Below are positions 16,650 through 24,275 of a stretch of DNA of 64,000 nucleotides, in pieces (positions within the stretch are counted from its first letter, which is position 1; every line of letters starts with the position of its first letter). The translations under genes and the position numbers were made by a program. The notes under the pieces are model-generated. The model was not told the origin of the DNA. It saw nothing but the letters and a program-made list of their open reading frames with translations, and ran no database searches. Source of the stretch: JAHEZL01 sp046074525 (GTDB taxonomy: Bacteria > Bacteroidota > Bacteroidia > Flavobacteriales_C > GCA-002722245); the NCBI GenBank assembly GCA_046074525.1, contig JBJTOK010000036.1, forward strand, positions 62,001 through 126,000, given 5' to 3'.

Positions 16650-17543
16650 ATGGTGAAAAGATATATAGCAGGAGGAATTGTGATAGAATCCGATATTCAC
16701 TTTCCCGAATTTGTTTTGAGCGATGCTGAGCCTGATGTTCGTGTGGCATATGGAAAAGTACCGGAAGAAATTGAGAATGTAAAAACGCAGCGGGTGCTGG
16801 TGCAGTCGAATGATAATGAAGTATTATTGAAGATGCCTGGCGTGGCGCGTTACCTGATAGAGGGCGATTCAAAAATTACGTTGGAGCTGCTAGATGAAAA
16901 TCGCAGGCAGGATGCTGAGCGTTATATACTCACTTTTATATTGGGTGTACTGTCTTTCAAGAAAGGATTTTTCCCTTTGCATGGTGGTGGCGTGGTGTAC
17001 AATGGTGAAGCTTATTTGTTTACCGGTTACTCAGGTGCCGGAAAATCTACTACGCTGGCCGGTTTGGCGCAGCGCGGATTTCAGCCTTTGGCCGACGATA
17101 TTTCCAACTTCTTTGTTGAGAATGGAAAAGTATATGTGCATCCTTGTTTCCCACGTTTGAAGTTGTGGAAAGATAGTTTGCAGATGCTGAAAAACGAAGG
17201 AGTAGGAGAGTACAAACTGGGCAGCGATATTGAAAAATATTTAGTGCCGTTGCAACATGAATTTCCAAAAGGACCAATTCCCGTGAAAAGAATTTATCTC
17301 CTGCAGGAAGACCGGGAGGACAAAATTTTCATGAGGCAGGTTTCGGGCAAGGAGAAACTGATTAAACTCAAGAACAATAGCTATAAACCATGGATGGTAA
17401 AAGCTTTCAGTCTCAACCAAAAACATTTCTCATTGATGAATGAGATTGTAGCGAAAACGGAATTCAGGGAATTCCACCGACCGATGGACAAAAAGAAAAT
17501 TGACGAGATGTATGATTTTTTAATCAATGATATCAAAGGCTAG
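16650..17543 (+). CDS. HPr-kinase-like lasso peptide kinase
   Basis: A 297-residue protein with an HPr(Ser)-kinase-type core: Walker A 'GYSGAGKST' at residues 126-134 after 'LHGGGVVYNGEAYLF', then 'GFQPLADDISNFF' with acidic catalytic residues. It lacks the N-terminal regulatory domain of true HprK. Short HPr-kinase homologues in lasso clusters phosphorylate the C-terminal Ser of the precursor, as shown for paeninodin. The A2 precursor here ends in Ser and its leader has paeninodin-like spacing, so A2 is the best candidate substrate; A1 ends in Ser-Ala. The gene starts a five-gene rightward operon (16650-21517). Confidence 0.85.
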   Translation: MVKRYIAGGIVIESDIHFPEFVLSDAEPDVRVAYGKVPEEIENVKTQRVLVQSNDNEVLLKMPGVARYLIEGDSKITLELLDENRRQDAERYILTFILGVLSFKKGFFPLHGGGVVYNGEAYLFTGYSGAGKSTTLAGLAQRGFQPLADDISNFFVENGKVYVHPCFPRLKLWKDSLQMLKNEGVGEYKLGSDIEKYLVPLQHEFPKGPIPVKRIYLLQEDREDKIFMRQVSGKEKLIKLKNNSYKPWMVKAFSLNQKHFSLMNEIVAKTEFREFHRPMDKKKIDEMYDFLINDIKG

Positions 17544-18409
17544 TGCAAGGGAAAAAGAGTATCATATGGCTTACATCTTATCCGAAATCCGGTAATACCT
17601 GGATGCGTTTGTTTTTGCATGCGTTGAAAACTGGTTGTGATAAAATAGAAACCCTGGATGTGATCAATGGCACCGATGGCATTGCTTCTTCAAGGGCGAT
17701 ATTGGATAATTTACTGGGCGTATATACTTCAGATATGCCGGATCTGGAAATTCAGAAGCTTAGGGCTGATGCCTATCGCATACAGTCATGCGAGCTTACA
17801 GAAGAAATCATAGTTAAGGTACACGATGCCGCTTTTCACGCTGGTTACCTGACCTTCCCGAAGGATGTTACTAAAAAGGTTATTTACATCGTTCGCAATC
17901 CTTTTGATATGGCAGCATCATATGCCAATCATATGGGCAGTACTATTGATCATGCTGTGTTGGCGCTATGTGATGGCAATGGATTTCTTGCACCTAACAA
18001 GAAAAAGCTTACGAGTCAGGTAACACAATACATGGGCTCGTGGAGTGATCATTACAATTCCTGGAAAAATTATTACCGTAGCGATATGACGGTGGTGCGC
18101 TATGAAGATATGCTGCATCATTCCTTTGCTACCTTTAAGCGGGTGGTAGATGTGCTGGGCTGGGAGAAAAGTGACACTGATATTGAAAAAGCCATTCGCG
18201 TGAGCGATTTCAAGAACCTGCGTTCGGTAGAGGAAAGCAGTGGCTTCAAGGAAAAACCGAGTGGTACCAGGCAATTTTTTCGCCAGGGCAAAAGCGGTCA
18301 ATGGAAGAATGAGATTACAATAGCACAGGCACAGTTACTGGTTGACAGGCATTTTTATACTTTACTGGAGCACGGTTACATTGATGAACATGGTAATATT
18401 TTAATATGA
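17543..18409 (+). CDS. PAPS-dependent sulfotransferase
   Basis: A 288-residue cytosolic-type sulfotransferase. It has the 5'-phosphosulfate loop 'TSYPKSGNTWMR' (residues 11-22), the 3'-phosphate block 'IYIVRNPFDMAASYANH', 'VVRYEDML', and the C-terminal 'GKSGQWKN' (GxxGxWK-type). All key elements are intact. The start codon is GTG at 17543, sharing its first base with the TAG stop of the kinase; the last four bases overlap the Cys-cluster gene. Translational coupling with the kinase and the second synthetase suggests it acts on the peptide, but a small-molecule acceptor cannot be excluded. Confidence 0.9.
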   Translation: MQGKKSIIWLTSYPKSGNTWMRLFLHALKTGCDKIETLDVINGTDGIASSRAILDNLLGVYTSDMPDLEIQKLRADAYRIQSCELTEEIIVKVHDAAFHAGYLTFPKDVTKKVIYIVRNPFDMAASYANHMGSTIDHAVLALCDGNGFLAPNKKKLTSQVTQYMGSWSDHYNSWKNYYRSDMTVVRYEDMLHHSFATFKRVVDVLGWEKSDTDIEKAIRVSDFKNLRSVEESSGFKEKPSGTRQFFRQGKSGQWKNEITIAQAQLLVDRHFYTLLEHGYIDEHGNILI

Positions 18410-18918
18410 TCCCGGAAGAAAGTATAAGTCAGCTGTGTATGTCTTGTGGCTTTTGCTGCGATGGTACTTTATTCGATAAGGCCAAAAGTTATGAGCAGAA
18501 GGATGATGCTGTTATTGCAGCACTGGGCTTAACTTCTTTTGAACAGGAGGAAAAGAAGTTTTTCCGTCTGCCATGTCAACATTTTGATGGCAAGTGTACC
18601 GTGTACGATCAATTGCGTCCTAAGACCTGCGGAAAGTTTTTTTGTGAACCCATAAGGAAAGTACGCAGGGGAGAAAAGACAACACAAGAAGTACAGGAAC
18701 TGATTGATAAAGTAAAGATCTTGCGAAAACAATTCAGGGAGGTGATAGCACAGCAACACCCCGAATTACAACAACTTTCTTTGGTTGCTGTAAGGTTAAT
18801 GCTTCTTGGTCCGAGTGAAGATGAACAAAAGAAATTAAGAAGACGGTATCCTTCACTGTACATTATCGGACTCAAGCTTTTTCCTTTGATCCGCCAATTT
18901 TATAAGGAAAAAGAATGA
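18406..18918 (+). CDS. YkgJ-type cysteine-cluster protein
   Basis: A 170-residue protein with the CxxCxxCC motif (Cys11, Cys14, Cys17, Cys18) and later cysteines in 'PCQHFDGKCTVYDQLRPKTCGKFFC', as in the YkgJ family, thought to bind Zn or Fe-S. It overlaps the sulfotransferase before it and the second synthetase after it by four bases each, so it is firmly embedded in the operon. The role is unknown; supplying iron to the many oxygenases or a redox function are possibilities only. Confidence 0.8.
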   Translation: MIPEESISQLCMSCGFCCDGTLFDKAKSYEQKDDAVIAALGLTSFEQEEKKFFRLPCQHFDGKCTVYDQLRPKTCGKFFCEPIRKVRRGEKTTQEVQELIDKVKILRKQFREVIAQQHPELQQLSLVAVRLMLLGPSEDEQKKLRRRYPSLYIIGLKLFPLIRQFYKEKE

Positions 18919-20771
18919 GTGCCATCTTTGGTTATACCGGAAATAAAGGCTCCGTAGCAGATATTGCCACAGCGCTGCGCCACTGGCAACCCGATCGGGA
19001 AGCTTTTTTTCAGGAGGAAAAAATTACCCTTGGCGCTTTGGAATTGTATAAAACTCCCGAGTGCACTATACTTCCGCAGCCTTATCGATACAAGGATTTT
19101 ATCGTTGTAGCCGATTGTCGTATTGACAATCGAAGCGAGCTGGCAAAAGTGTTTTCAATCACAGATATTTCAAAATTTTCTGATATCCATTTTGTGGCCA
19201 TGGCTTATGAAAAATGGGGAAAAGATGCGGCAAAACACCTCGTTGGTGATTTTGCTTTTGCGGTATGGAATACCAAAACAGAAGAACTTTTTGCAGCCCG
19301 TGATCATTTTGGCATTCGTTCTTTGTACTATGCAGAAGTGGAGAATGAATTGGTTTTTTCCAGTGAAATAAAAGGCATACTCGCGCATCCGCGTTTTAAA
19401 AAAGAATTCAACGAAGCTTACATCGTTAGTGAATTTTCTTCCTTAACTATTCCGGTACAGGATACTTTTTACAAGAATTTATTTCTATTGCCAGCAGGGC
19501 ATTTCCTGCAATGGAAAAATCATCTGTTGCAAAGTGGGGCATATTGGACTTTCGGAGAAAGAACTGTTCAAATTCCGCTTACATTAGAAGAACAGGAAGC
19601 AGAATTCAATCGTTTGGTTTTTCGTGTAATCAGCGATCGTTTGCGAAGCTATCGTAGATTGGGTGCGGAATCCAGTGGCGGACTCGATTCTACCGGAATT
19701 GCATCTGTTGCCATGGAAATATTAGGGAAGGGCAAAGAGTTTTATTCATACGGCTATGGCAAACCTGCCAATCCCCTTTCCGAAAATGATAATAAGGACG
19801 ACATGCATGTGGTACGTGAAATGTGCGAAAAATATGGCATTTTACAGTATGTTAAAGTAGTGAATGAGGAAGACATCAGCGCCAGGGAGGTGAGTGAAAT
19901 CATGGAGAAGGTTTGCGACGATTACGAAAGCAATGGTGTGCCACTGATGTCTGTTGCTCTTTTAAAATATGCACAGGAGCAGGATGTGGGGATGTTGTTT
20001 TCGGGCTGGGGAGGTGACCAGGGTGTAACAGTCACCAGCGAAGGTTTTTTCGCCAATCTCGCCCGAGCAAAGGATTATCAGGGCTTATGGAAGGATTTGC
20101 GCCGCAAGCATTCTTTCACCAAAACCCTTCCCCGATTTGTGTATTATACACTCAACACTTACCGAAAAGATCGATATCAGAAGATTCACCGGAAAATCCA
20201 GGAAGTAGCCCTGACTTACGGTCCGCTCCAACCCTGGGTCATTGAAAAATACCAGCTCCAGCAGCAACCTTCGCCCAATGAGTACCTGAAAGGAGCTTGT
20301 GACATACAGACTTACTTTCGAAGAAACCTTACCTATATTGGCCTGCAAAAACGTACCTGCGATCATGTGCTCATAGGAAGGCATTTCCGTGTGGATTATC
20401 GTTTTCCCATGTTTGATGTTCGCTTGCTGGAATATATTTACAGTTTGCCCTTCAATACCATTTCCCCAAAAGGGCAATCGCGTTATTTATTCAAGAAACT
20501 GGTTAAACCTTTTGTGCCCGCTGAGTTAATTAGCACCCACAAAAGCTCAGTTGCTACAACTCCTTTCATGCCCTCCATCAGGGAAGTTTTCGGTGCATAC
20601 ATGAAAGAGCAGTACGAAGCCAACAAACATTCTTTCACAGAACATTTTTTTGATATCTCAAAAATGGAAATGAAGTTTAAAGACGAAGCACAGAGAAAGC
20701 AGCACCAAAAGATTTACTGGAAGTTGTGTTTTTTTGCACTTAAAACCAAAGACGCATGTTTACCGGATTGA
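18915..20771 (+). CDS. Asparagine-synthetase-like lasso macrolactam synthetase (C, copy 2)
   Basis: A 618-residue paralogue of the C enzyme at 9684. The residue after Met1 is Ser, so the glutaminase nucleophile is again absent. The adenylation loop is present as 'SSGGLDSTG' (Ser254 onward), and 'VADCRIDNRSEL' and 'VGDFAFAVWN' in the N-terminal domain are typical. Its ATG overlaps the YkgJ-like gene. The presence of two diverged synthetases, two PqqD proteins and two precursors points to two separate ring-forming lines, this one most likely with PqqD copy 2 and A2. Confidence 0.92.
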   Translation: MSAIFGYTGNKGSVADIATALRHWQPDREAFFQEEKITLGALELYKTPECTILPQPYRYKDFIVVADCRIDNRSELAKVFSITDISKFSDIHFVAMAYEKWGKDAAKHLVGDFAFAVWNTKTEELFAARDHFGIRSLYYAEVENELVFSSEIKGILAHPRFKKEFNEAYIVSEFSSLTIPVQDTFYKNLFLLPAGHFLQWKNHLLQSGAYWTFGERTVQIPLTLEEQEAEFNRLVFRVISDRLRSYRRLGAESSGGLDSTGIASVAMEILGKGKEFYSYGYGKPANPLSENDNKDDMHVVREMCEKYGILQYVKVVNEEDISAREVSEIMEKVCDDYESNGVPLMSVALLKYAQEQDVGMLFSGWGGDQGVTVTSEGFFANLARAKDYQGLWKDLRRKHSFTKTLPRFVYYTLNTYRKDRYQKIHRKIQEVALTYGPLQPWVIEKYQLQQQPSPNEYLKGACDIQTYFRRNLTYIGLQKRTCDHVLIGRHFRVDYRFPMFDVRLLEYIYSLPFNTISPKGQSRYLFKKLVKPFVPAELISTHKSSVATTPFMPSIREVFGAYMKEQYEANKHSFTEHFFDISKMEMKFKDEAQRKQHQKIYWKLCFFALKTKDACLPD

Positions 20772-21517
20772 AACGGAGTACAGCGGATTTTCGCGAAAAG
20801 ATCTGGCATTCCCCTGCGTTTGCTTATCGGCTGCTGCGCGTGATTTACGTGCCTTTGCATTTTTGCAGAATGATGCTGAGCAGTTCAATGCACCGCGGAC
20901 AATTGCTGGCCCGTTTGAAATACCGCAAGCATTATCATCAGCTTCCTAACTTCACAAAAGACAACCGCTATCCTTCCCTGTTCCATATTTGCAAAGAGTA
21001 TTTTAAGGGCAAACAGGTGAAGATTTTGTCCTTTGGTTGCTCTACCGGTGAAGAGGTTTATAGCCTTCATGACTATTTGCCCGAAGCGACTGTAGTAGGT
21101 GTGGACATCAGTGAATACAACCTGAGGGAGTGTCGTAAAAAGGAACAAAAGGAAAATCTTTCTTTCTTGCATTGTCTTTCCGAAACCTATCTGCAAAGCA
21201 GGGATTATGATGCTGTTTTCTGTATGGCGGTGTTGCAGCATAGCGACAACCAGAAGGCAAAAATGGCTACTGCCTATACCTTCGCGCAGTTTGAAGAACA
21301 ATTGCTTGCATTGGATGCCAAACTAAAACCGGGAGGATTATTTTTTATTGCCAACAGTGATTTTTCTTTTCTGCAAACGCGTTTGAAAAACACCTATTTT
21401 CCTTTGGACAGGCCGGGGAGCAGGGTAGTGCACGATCGTCCGCTTTTCAATTCCAAAAATGAGCGAGTGGCAGAAGTCCAAAATTTGTTTAGGGTATTTC
21501 TGAAAAAAGGAATTTAA
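20756..21517 (+). CDS. SAM-dependent methyltransferase
   Basis: A 253-residue class I methyltransferase with motif I 'ILSFGCSTGEEVYSL' (Gly94 to Glu100), an acidic residue after strand 2 (Asp117 in 'VVGVDISEYN'), and a late 'LKPGGLFFIANS'. The N-terminal 80 residues are basic and unassigned. It begins 16 bases inside the end of the second synthetase gene, so it is part of that operon. The glycine motif is of the CheR-like form; carboxyl methylation of the peptide is one possible use, unproven. Confidence 0.82.
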   Translation: MFTGLKRSTADFREKIWHSPAFAYRLLRVIYVPLHFCRMMLSSSMHRGQLLARLKYRKHYHQLPNFTKDNRYPSLFHICKEYFKGKQVKILSFGCSTGEEVYSLHDYLPEATVVGVDISEYNLRECRKKEQKENLSFLHCLSETYLQSRDYDAVFCMAVLQHSDNQKAKMATAYTFAQFEEQLLALDAKLKPGGLFFIANSDFSFLQTRLKNTYFPLDRPGSRVVHDRPLFNSKNERVAEVQNLFRVFLKKGI

Positions 21518-21663
21518 ACTTTGAGGATTTTTCCTCTCCGGAAAGATGAATTGTTTCCCTTTTTTATTCATTGATGTTGATGAATCCACTGCTCGGAAAG
21601 TGAAATGTTTTTTGTTTAGTTTAATTAAGTACTCAAGTACTCGACAATAATAGAAAATCCTCC

Positions 21664-21671
21664 TATTTTTG
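21664..21671 (+). promoter_or_regulatory. Possible -7 box before PqqD copy 2
   Basis: TATTTTTG fits TAnnTTTG and lies 17 bp before the start of the second PqqD-like gene. I see no convincing -33 element at the expected distance, so this is weaker than the A1 promoter. The preceding gap of 171 bp holds no other gene I can support. Confidence 0.3.
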
Positions 21672-21688
21672 GGACAAATCAATTTCTT

Positions 21689-21961
21689 ATGGACCTGAAC
21701 AAAAAAATTTCCCGCAGTGATAATTATGTTTTCAATGAAGTGGATGGTGAACTGGTGATGATGAATATTGAGACAGGTTCATATGCAAGTCTTAACGATA
21801 CCGGCAAAGCCATCTGGCTCCAGCTGGAAAATCCAAAAACCCTGGATGCAGTAATTGCTGATCTCCTGAATGAATATGAAATCGACCGCGCCACCTGCGA
21901 GAAGGAAGTGGTTCCTTTTGTGGAGAAAATGGTGAAAGATGAAATATTAATTTTGGCGTAG
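21689..21961 (+). CDS. PqqD-like RiPP recognition element (lasso B1, copy 2)
   Basis: A 90-residue PqqD-fold protein with 'ELVMMNIETGSYASLNDTGKAIW' and 'IADLLNEYEIDRATCEKEVVPFVEKM', both family marks. It is a clear homologue of the protein at 8742 but differs in much of its sequence. It stands alone, 171 bp after the methyltransferase, and is followed by a strong terminator (22035-22068). By elimination it should bind the A2 leader (Trp8-x-x-Pro11), while copy 1 binds the A1 leader (Tyr20-x-x-Pro23). Confidence 0.9.
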   Translation: MDLNKKISRSDNYVFNEVDGELVMMNIETGSYASLNDTGKAIWLQLENPKTLDAVIADLLNEYEIDRATCEKEVVPFVEKMVKDEILILA

Positions 21962-22031
21962 CTGATATTGTAGGGAAAGTTATCTGCGAGAAAACTACCA
22001 GGAAGAGTTAATCGGCTAAAAAAGCTATTTA

Positions 22032-23231
22032 TTAACCTGAAATCTTTATTACCGATTTCAGGTTTTTTAGTGTAAAGTCCAATTTGAAAACCTCGCCCAT
22101 TTCCACTTCCTTTTCCCATGGAAGATAAAACAATTGCAAGCCCCATGAATTTTCATTAGTAAGCTCATCAGGGTGCAGTGACAATACATTGTCCTTGCTT
22201 AATTCCGCTTCAAAGTAAATGAAGTAGCTGTTGAAGTTTCCGGGCTGTGTGATACTGAAGTTTTTTTCGCAATCTTTTATCAGATAGTCCTGCTGGTGAA
22301 AATCAATTTCGGTGAGTAATATCGGATCACTCAGGAATTTATGGTTTTTGAGTTCGGAGTTGCTCACACTAGCCTTGATAGTTTGCTTTTCATCGAAATC
22401 AAAGAAGGCTGAAAAATCAATCTTATAATCCTTTTTCCATTGGGCAATATTCTTTTTGCTGAGTTGGCTCCTTCCATATTTTAAGGCCGGACTTTCCGTG
22501 GCCAGAGCATACACCTTGATTTTGCCGGGAATTATTTTTGCGCCTGGGACAAGCAATCTTTCTTTAGCATCATCAAAGGTCCGAAGAATGCCTTCATCGA
22601 AAGCATCATTGCCAATGATTTCGCTCACTAAAACCGTTGCTTTTTCGGGCAGGGTAATGGTGGTAGAATCTCCCTTAAGCAAAGTGATTTTATCTTCTAG
22701 TCCGTTGGCTTTAAAAACAGCGCGGGCCACCTCTATAAAGCCGGAGCGTTCAATGGCATACACATGTTTGGCTCCTGCCATGGCTGCTGTTGCGGCAAGA
22801 ATACCATTGCCTGTGCCAATATCTAAAACAATGTCGTTTGGTCCAACAATTTCACGGATGGCTTTCTGGAAACCTAAACTGCGCTTATGATCGTTGAGCA
22901 TGCGCAGGTGAACCGGAAAGGCGTCGAATTTTGCTTTATGAAAACCAAAAACGGTTTTGCGATCCTCTTTTTTTTCAAAAAAATCTTTTTTCAGCAAATC
23001 GTGGAATTCAGTAGAAGCATTGAAAAAAGCATTCTTTTCTTTACACATGAGAGCCACCTCGTTCATTCCGTCTTCCAGACTTTTCCAGTCGCGGAATACT
23101 TCCAGTATTTTTAAGAAGGCAGCGGATTTATAAACGTACTGAGTGCCAGAAATGATTTTAAAACCTGTAGCGGAAATCTTTATTTCCACGTCCTGCTTTA
23201 GGCGTATGATATCTTTTTTATTGAAGTTCAT
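22032..23231 (-). CDS. PRMT-like methyltransferase with a possible RRE-like N-terminus
   Basis: A 399-residue protein whose core resembles protein arginine methyltransferases: 'FPVHLRMLNDHKRSLGFQKAI', motif I Asp137-Gly-Thr-Gly-Asn-Gly, the SAM-ribose acid Glu161, and 'VSEIIGNDAFDEGIL' in the place of the double-E loop, followed by a beta-barrel-like C-terminus. The first 90 residues ('VEIKISATGFKIISG', then a helix-rich part) look like a small PqqD/RRE-type domain, which would let it bind a leader. The predicted cores carry arginines. It is transcribed away from the 23273 gene across 41 bp. Confidence 0.72.
   Translation of the reverse strand: MNFNKKDIIRLKQDVEIKISATGFKIISGTQYVYKSAAFLKILEVFRDWKSLEDGMNEVALMCKEKNAFFNASTEFHDLLKKDFFEKKEDRKTVFGFHKAKFDAFPVHLRMLNDHKRSLGFQKAIREIVGPNDIVLDIGTGNGILAATAAMAGAKHVYAIERSGFIEVARAVFKANGLEDKITLLKGDSTTITLPEKATVLVSEIIGNDAFDEGILRTFDDAKERLLVPGAKIIPGKIKVYALATESPALKYGRSQLSKKNIAQWKKDYKIDFSAFFDFDEKQTIKASVSNSELKNHKFLSDPILLTEIDFHQQDYLIKDCEKNFSITQPGNFNSYFIYFEAELSKDNVLSLHPDELTNENSWGLQLFYLPWEKEVEMGEVFKLDFTLKNLKSVIKISG
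22035..22068 (+). terminator. Intrinsic terminator after PqqD copy 2
   Basis: A 10-bp stem, ACCTGAAATC at 22035-22044 with GATTTCAGGT at 22054-22063, followed by a T run. It ends rightward transcription and lies inside the last codons of the convergent methyltransferase gene. Confidence 0.75.
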
Positions 23232-23272
23232 TTAGTTCCCAAACATACATAATTTTTCTAACTTCGGAGCTG

Positions 23273-24193
23273 ATGTTGAAGGTCTACTATAGCGATCTCC
23301 TGCAGCCTGTTGATGCATACCAGCTTCAGCTTTCGGAGAAATATATTGCACCATATGCTCCCCTGTTTGAAAAGGTTTTTTTCGGTTTAAGAAATAGTTT
23401 GGATGAATTGTGGTTTCATGGTACAACAGGGCAGTTGGATGAACAAAAAAAATCTTTTTTGCTTGCTGCCATTGAAAAAGAGAGGAAGAAGAGGCTTACT
23501 TCTATACCAATCTACCCTATTGGTTATTGTTATTCCATCACCAGAATTATTTACCAATATTTGTTGAGGATGGAACTTCCCGATGTGCGATCACCATTTC
23601 ATCCCTTGAAGGAATTTATTGCTCATGGCGGTATTTTCAAGATCATATGGGGAGAGGTGCGTCATGAGTTTTTTCAAACGGCCTTGCAAATGGGGGATTG
23701 GTGTTTTGATGTGAGTAATGATACAGTTTACCTGCACAAAACTAAGGTGATACATTATGCATTTTCTTCTCCTGAATGCGAGTATTACTCTATTCTTTCG
23801 GTGGGGCAATATGCGAAGGTTAAAGCAAATTACCATTGTTGTGAAGTATATGCCAATACTTTGTTCCCTGCTTTAGCACCATCTTTTCCATTGTTGCTTA
23901 AAGACAAGAAAACGGGGCAGGTTAGTATAGATAATGCTACGGTTTTGTCAAGTTTGAACTGCGAGATGGATGAATTATCTTTGCCAACAAAGGAAATCAA
24001 AGAATTTATTTTCCCCAGGATACATAAGGTAGTGGGAAAGTACCACAGTCCGAAGTGGATAGAATACAGGGAAATGCACCTGGAAGAATTTTCTTCGTCA
24101 GCGGTTGGTACCAATGAGGAACAGGAAAAGGAAATCCGCAGAGCGGTGAATTACATTAATTTTTTGTTGAGAAGCCGGAGCATGGGGAGGTAA
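23273..24193 (+). CDS. Unassigned cluster protein, possible transglutaminase-like fold
   Basis: A 306-residue soluble protein I do not recognise with certainty. The order Cys86 ('YPIGYCYSIT'), His131 ('VRHEFFQ') and Asp146 ('WCFDVSNDTV') has the spacing of a transglutaminase-like Cys-His-Asp triad, with 15 residues between His and Asp. If so it could be a second leader peptidase for A2; otherwise it may be a structural or immunity protein. It lies between the PRMT-like gene and the ABC exporter. No signal peptide or membrane segment is visible. Confidence 0.5.
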   Translation: MLKVYYSDLLQPVDAYQLQLSEKYIAPYAPLFEKVFFGLRNSLDELWFHGTTGQLDEQKKSFLLAAIEKERKKRLTSIPIYPIGYCYSITRIIYQYLLRMELPDVRSPFHPLKEFIAHGGIFKIIWGEVRHEFFQTALQMGDWCFDVSNDTVYLHKTKVIHYAFSSPECEYYSILSVGQYAKVKANYHCCEVYANTLFPALAPSFPLLLKDKKTGQVSIDNATVLSSLNCEMDELSLPTKEIKEFIFPRIHKVVGKYHSPKWIEYREMHLEEFSSSAVGTNEEQEKEIRRAVNYINFLLRSRSMGR

Positions 24194-24275
24194 CAAACTC
24201 TAATCCTTTTCATGGAGGAGTATTCTAAGGGAGATGATTAATTGAACTCATCAAATTTTTACCGACCTTTACGCC

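Noticed and set aside
14889..16700. A longer acyltransferase start at 16700
   Set aside because: It would add 42 residues with no family similarity and overlap the start of the divergent kinase gene; ATG 16574 matches the conserved N-terminus.
9684..20771. The two asparagine-synthetase-like genes as ordinary asnB
   Set aside because: Both lack the Cys directly after Met1 needed for glutamine hydrolysis and both are embedded among PqqD, B2, kinase and oxygenase genes, so macrolactam formation is the better reading.
21517..21689. A third precursor gene in the gap before PqqD copy 2
   Set aside because: Frames in this gap on both strands are short and lack a Tyr/Trp-x-x-Pro leader motif; the best one from about 21546 is Phe/Leu/Lys-rich with no core-like acidic residue pattern.
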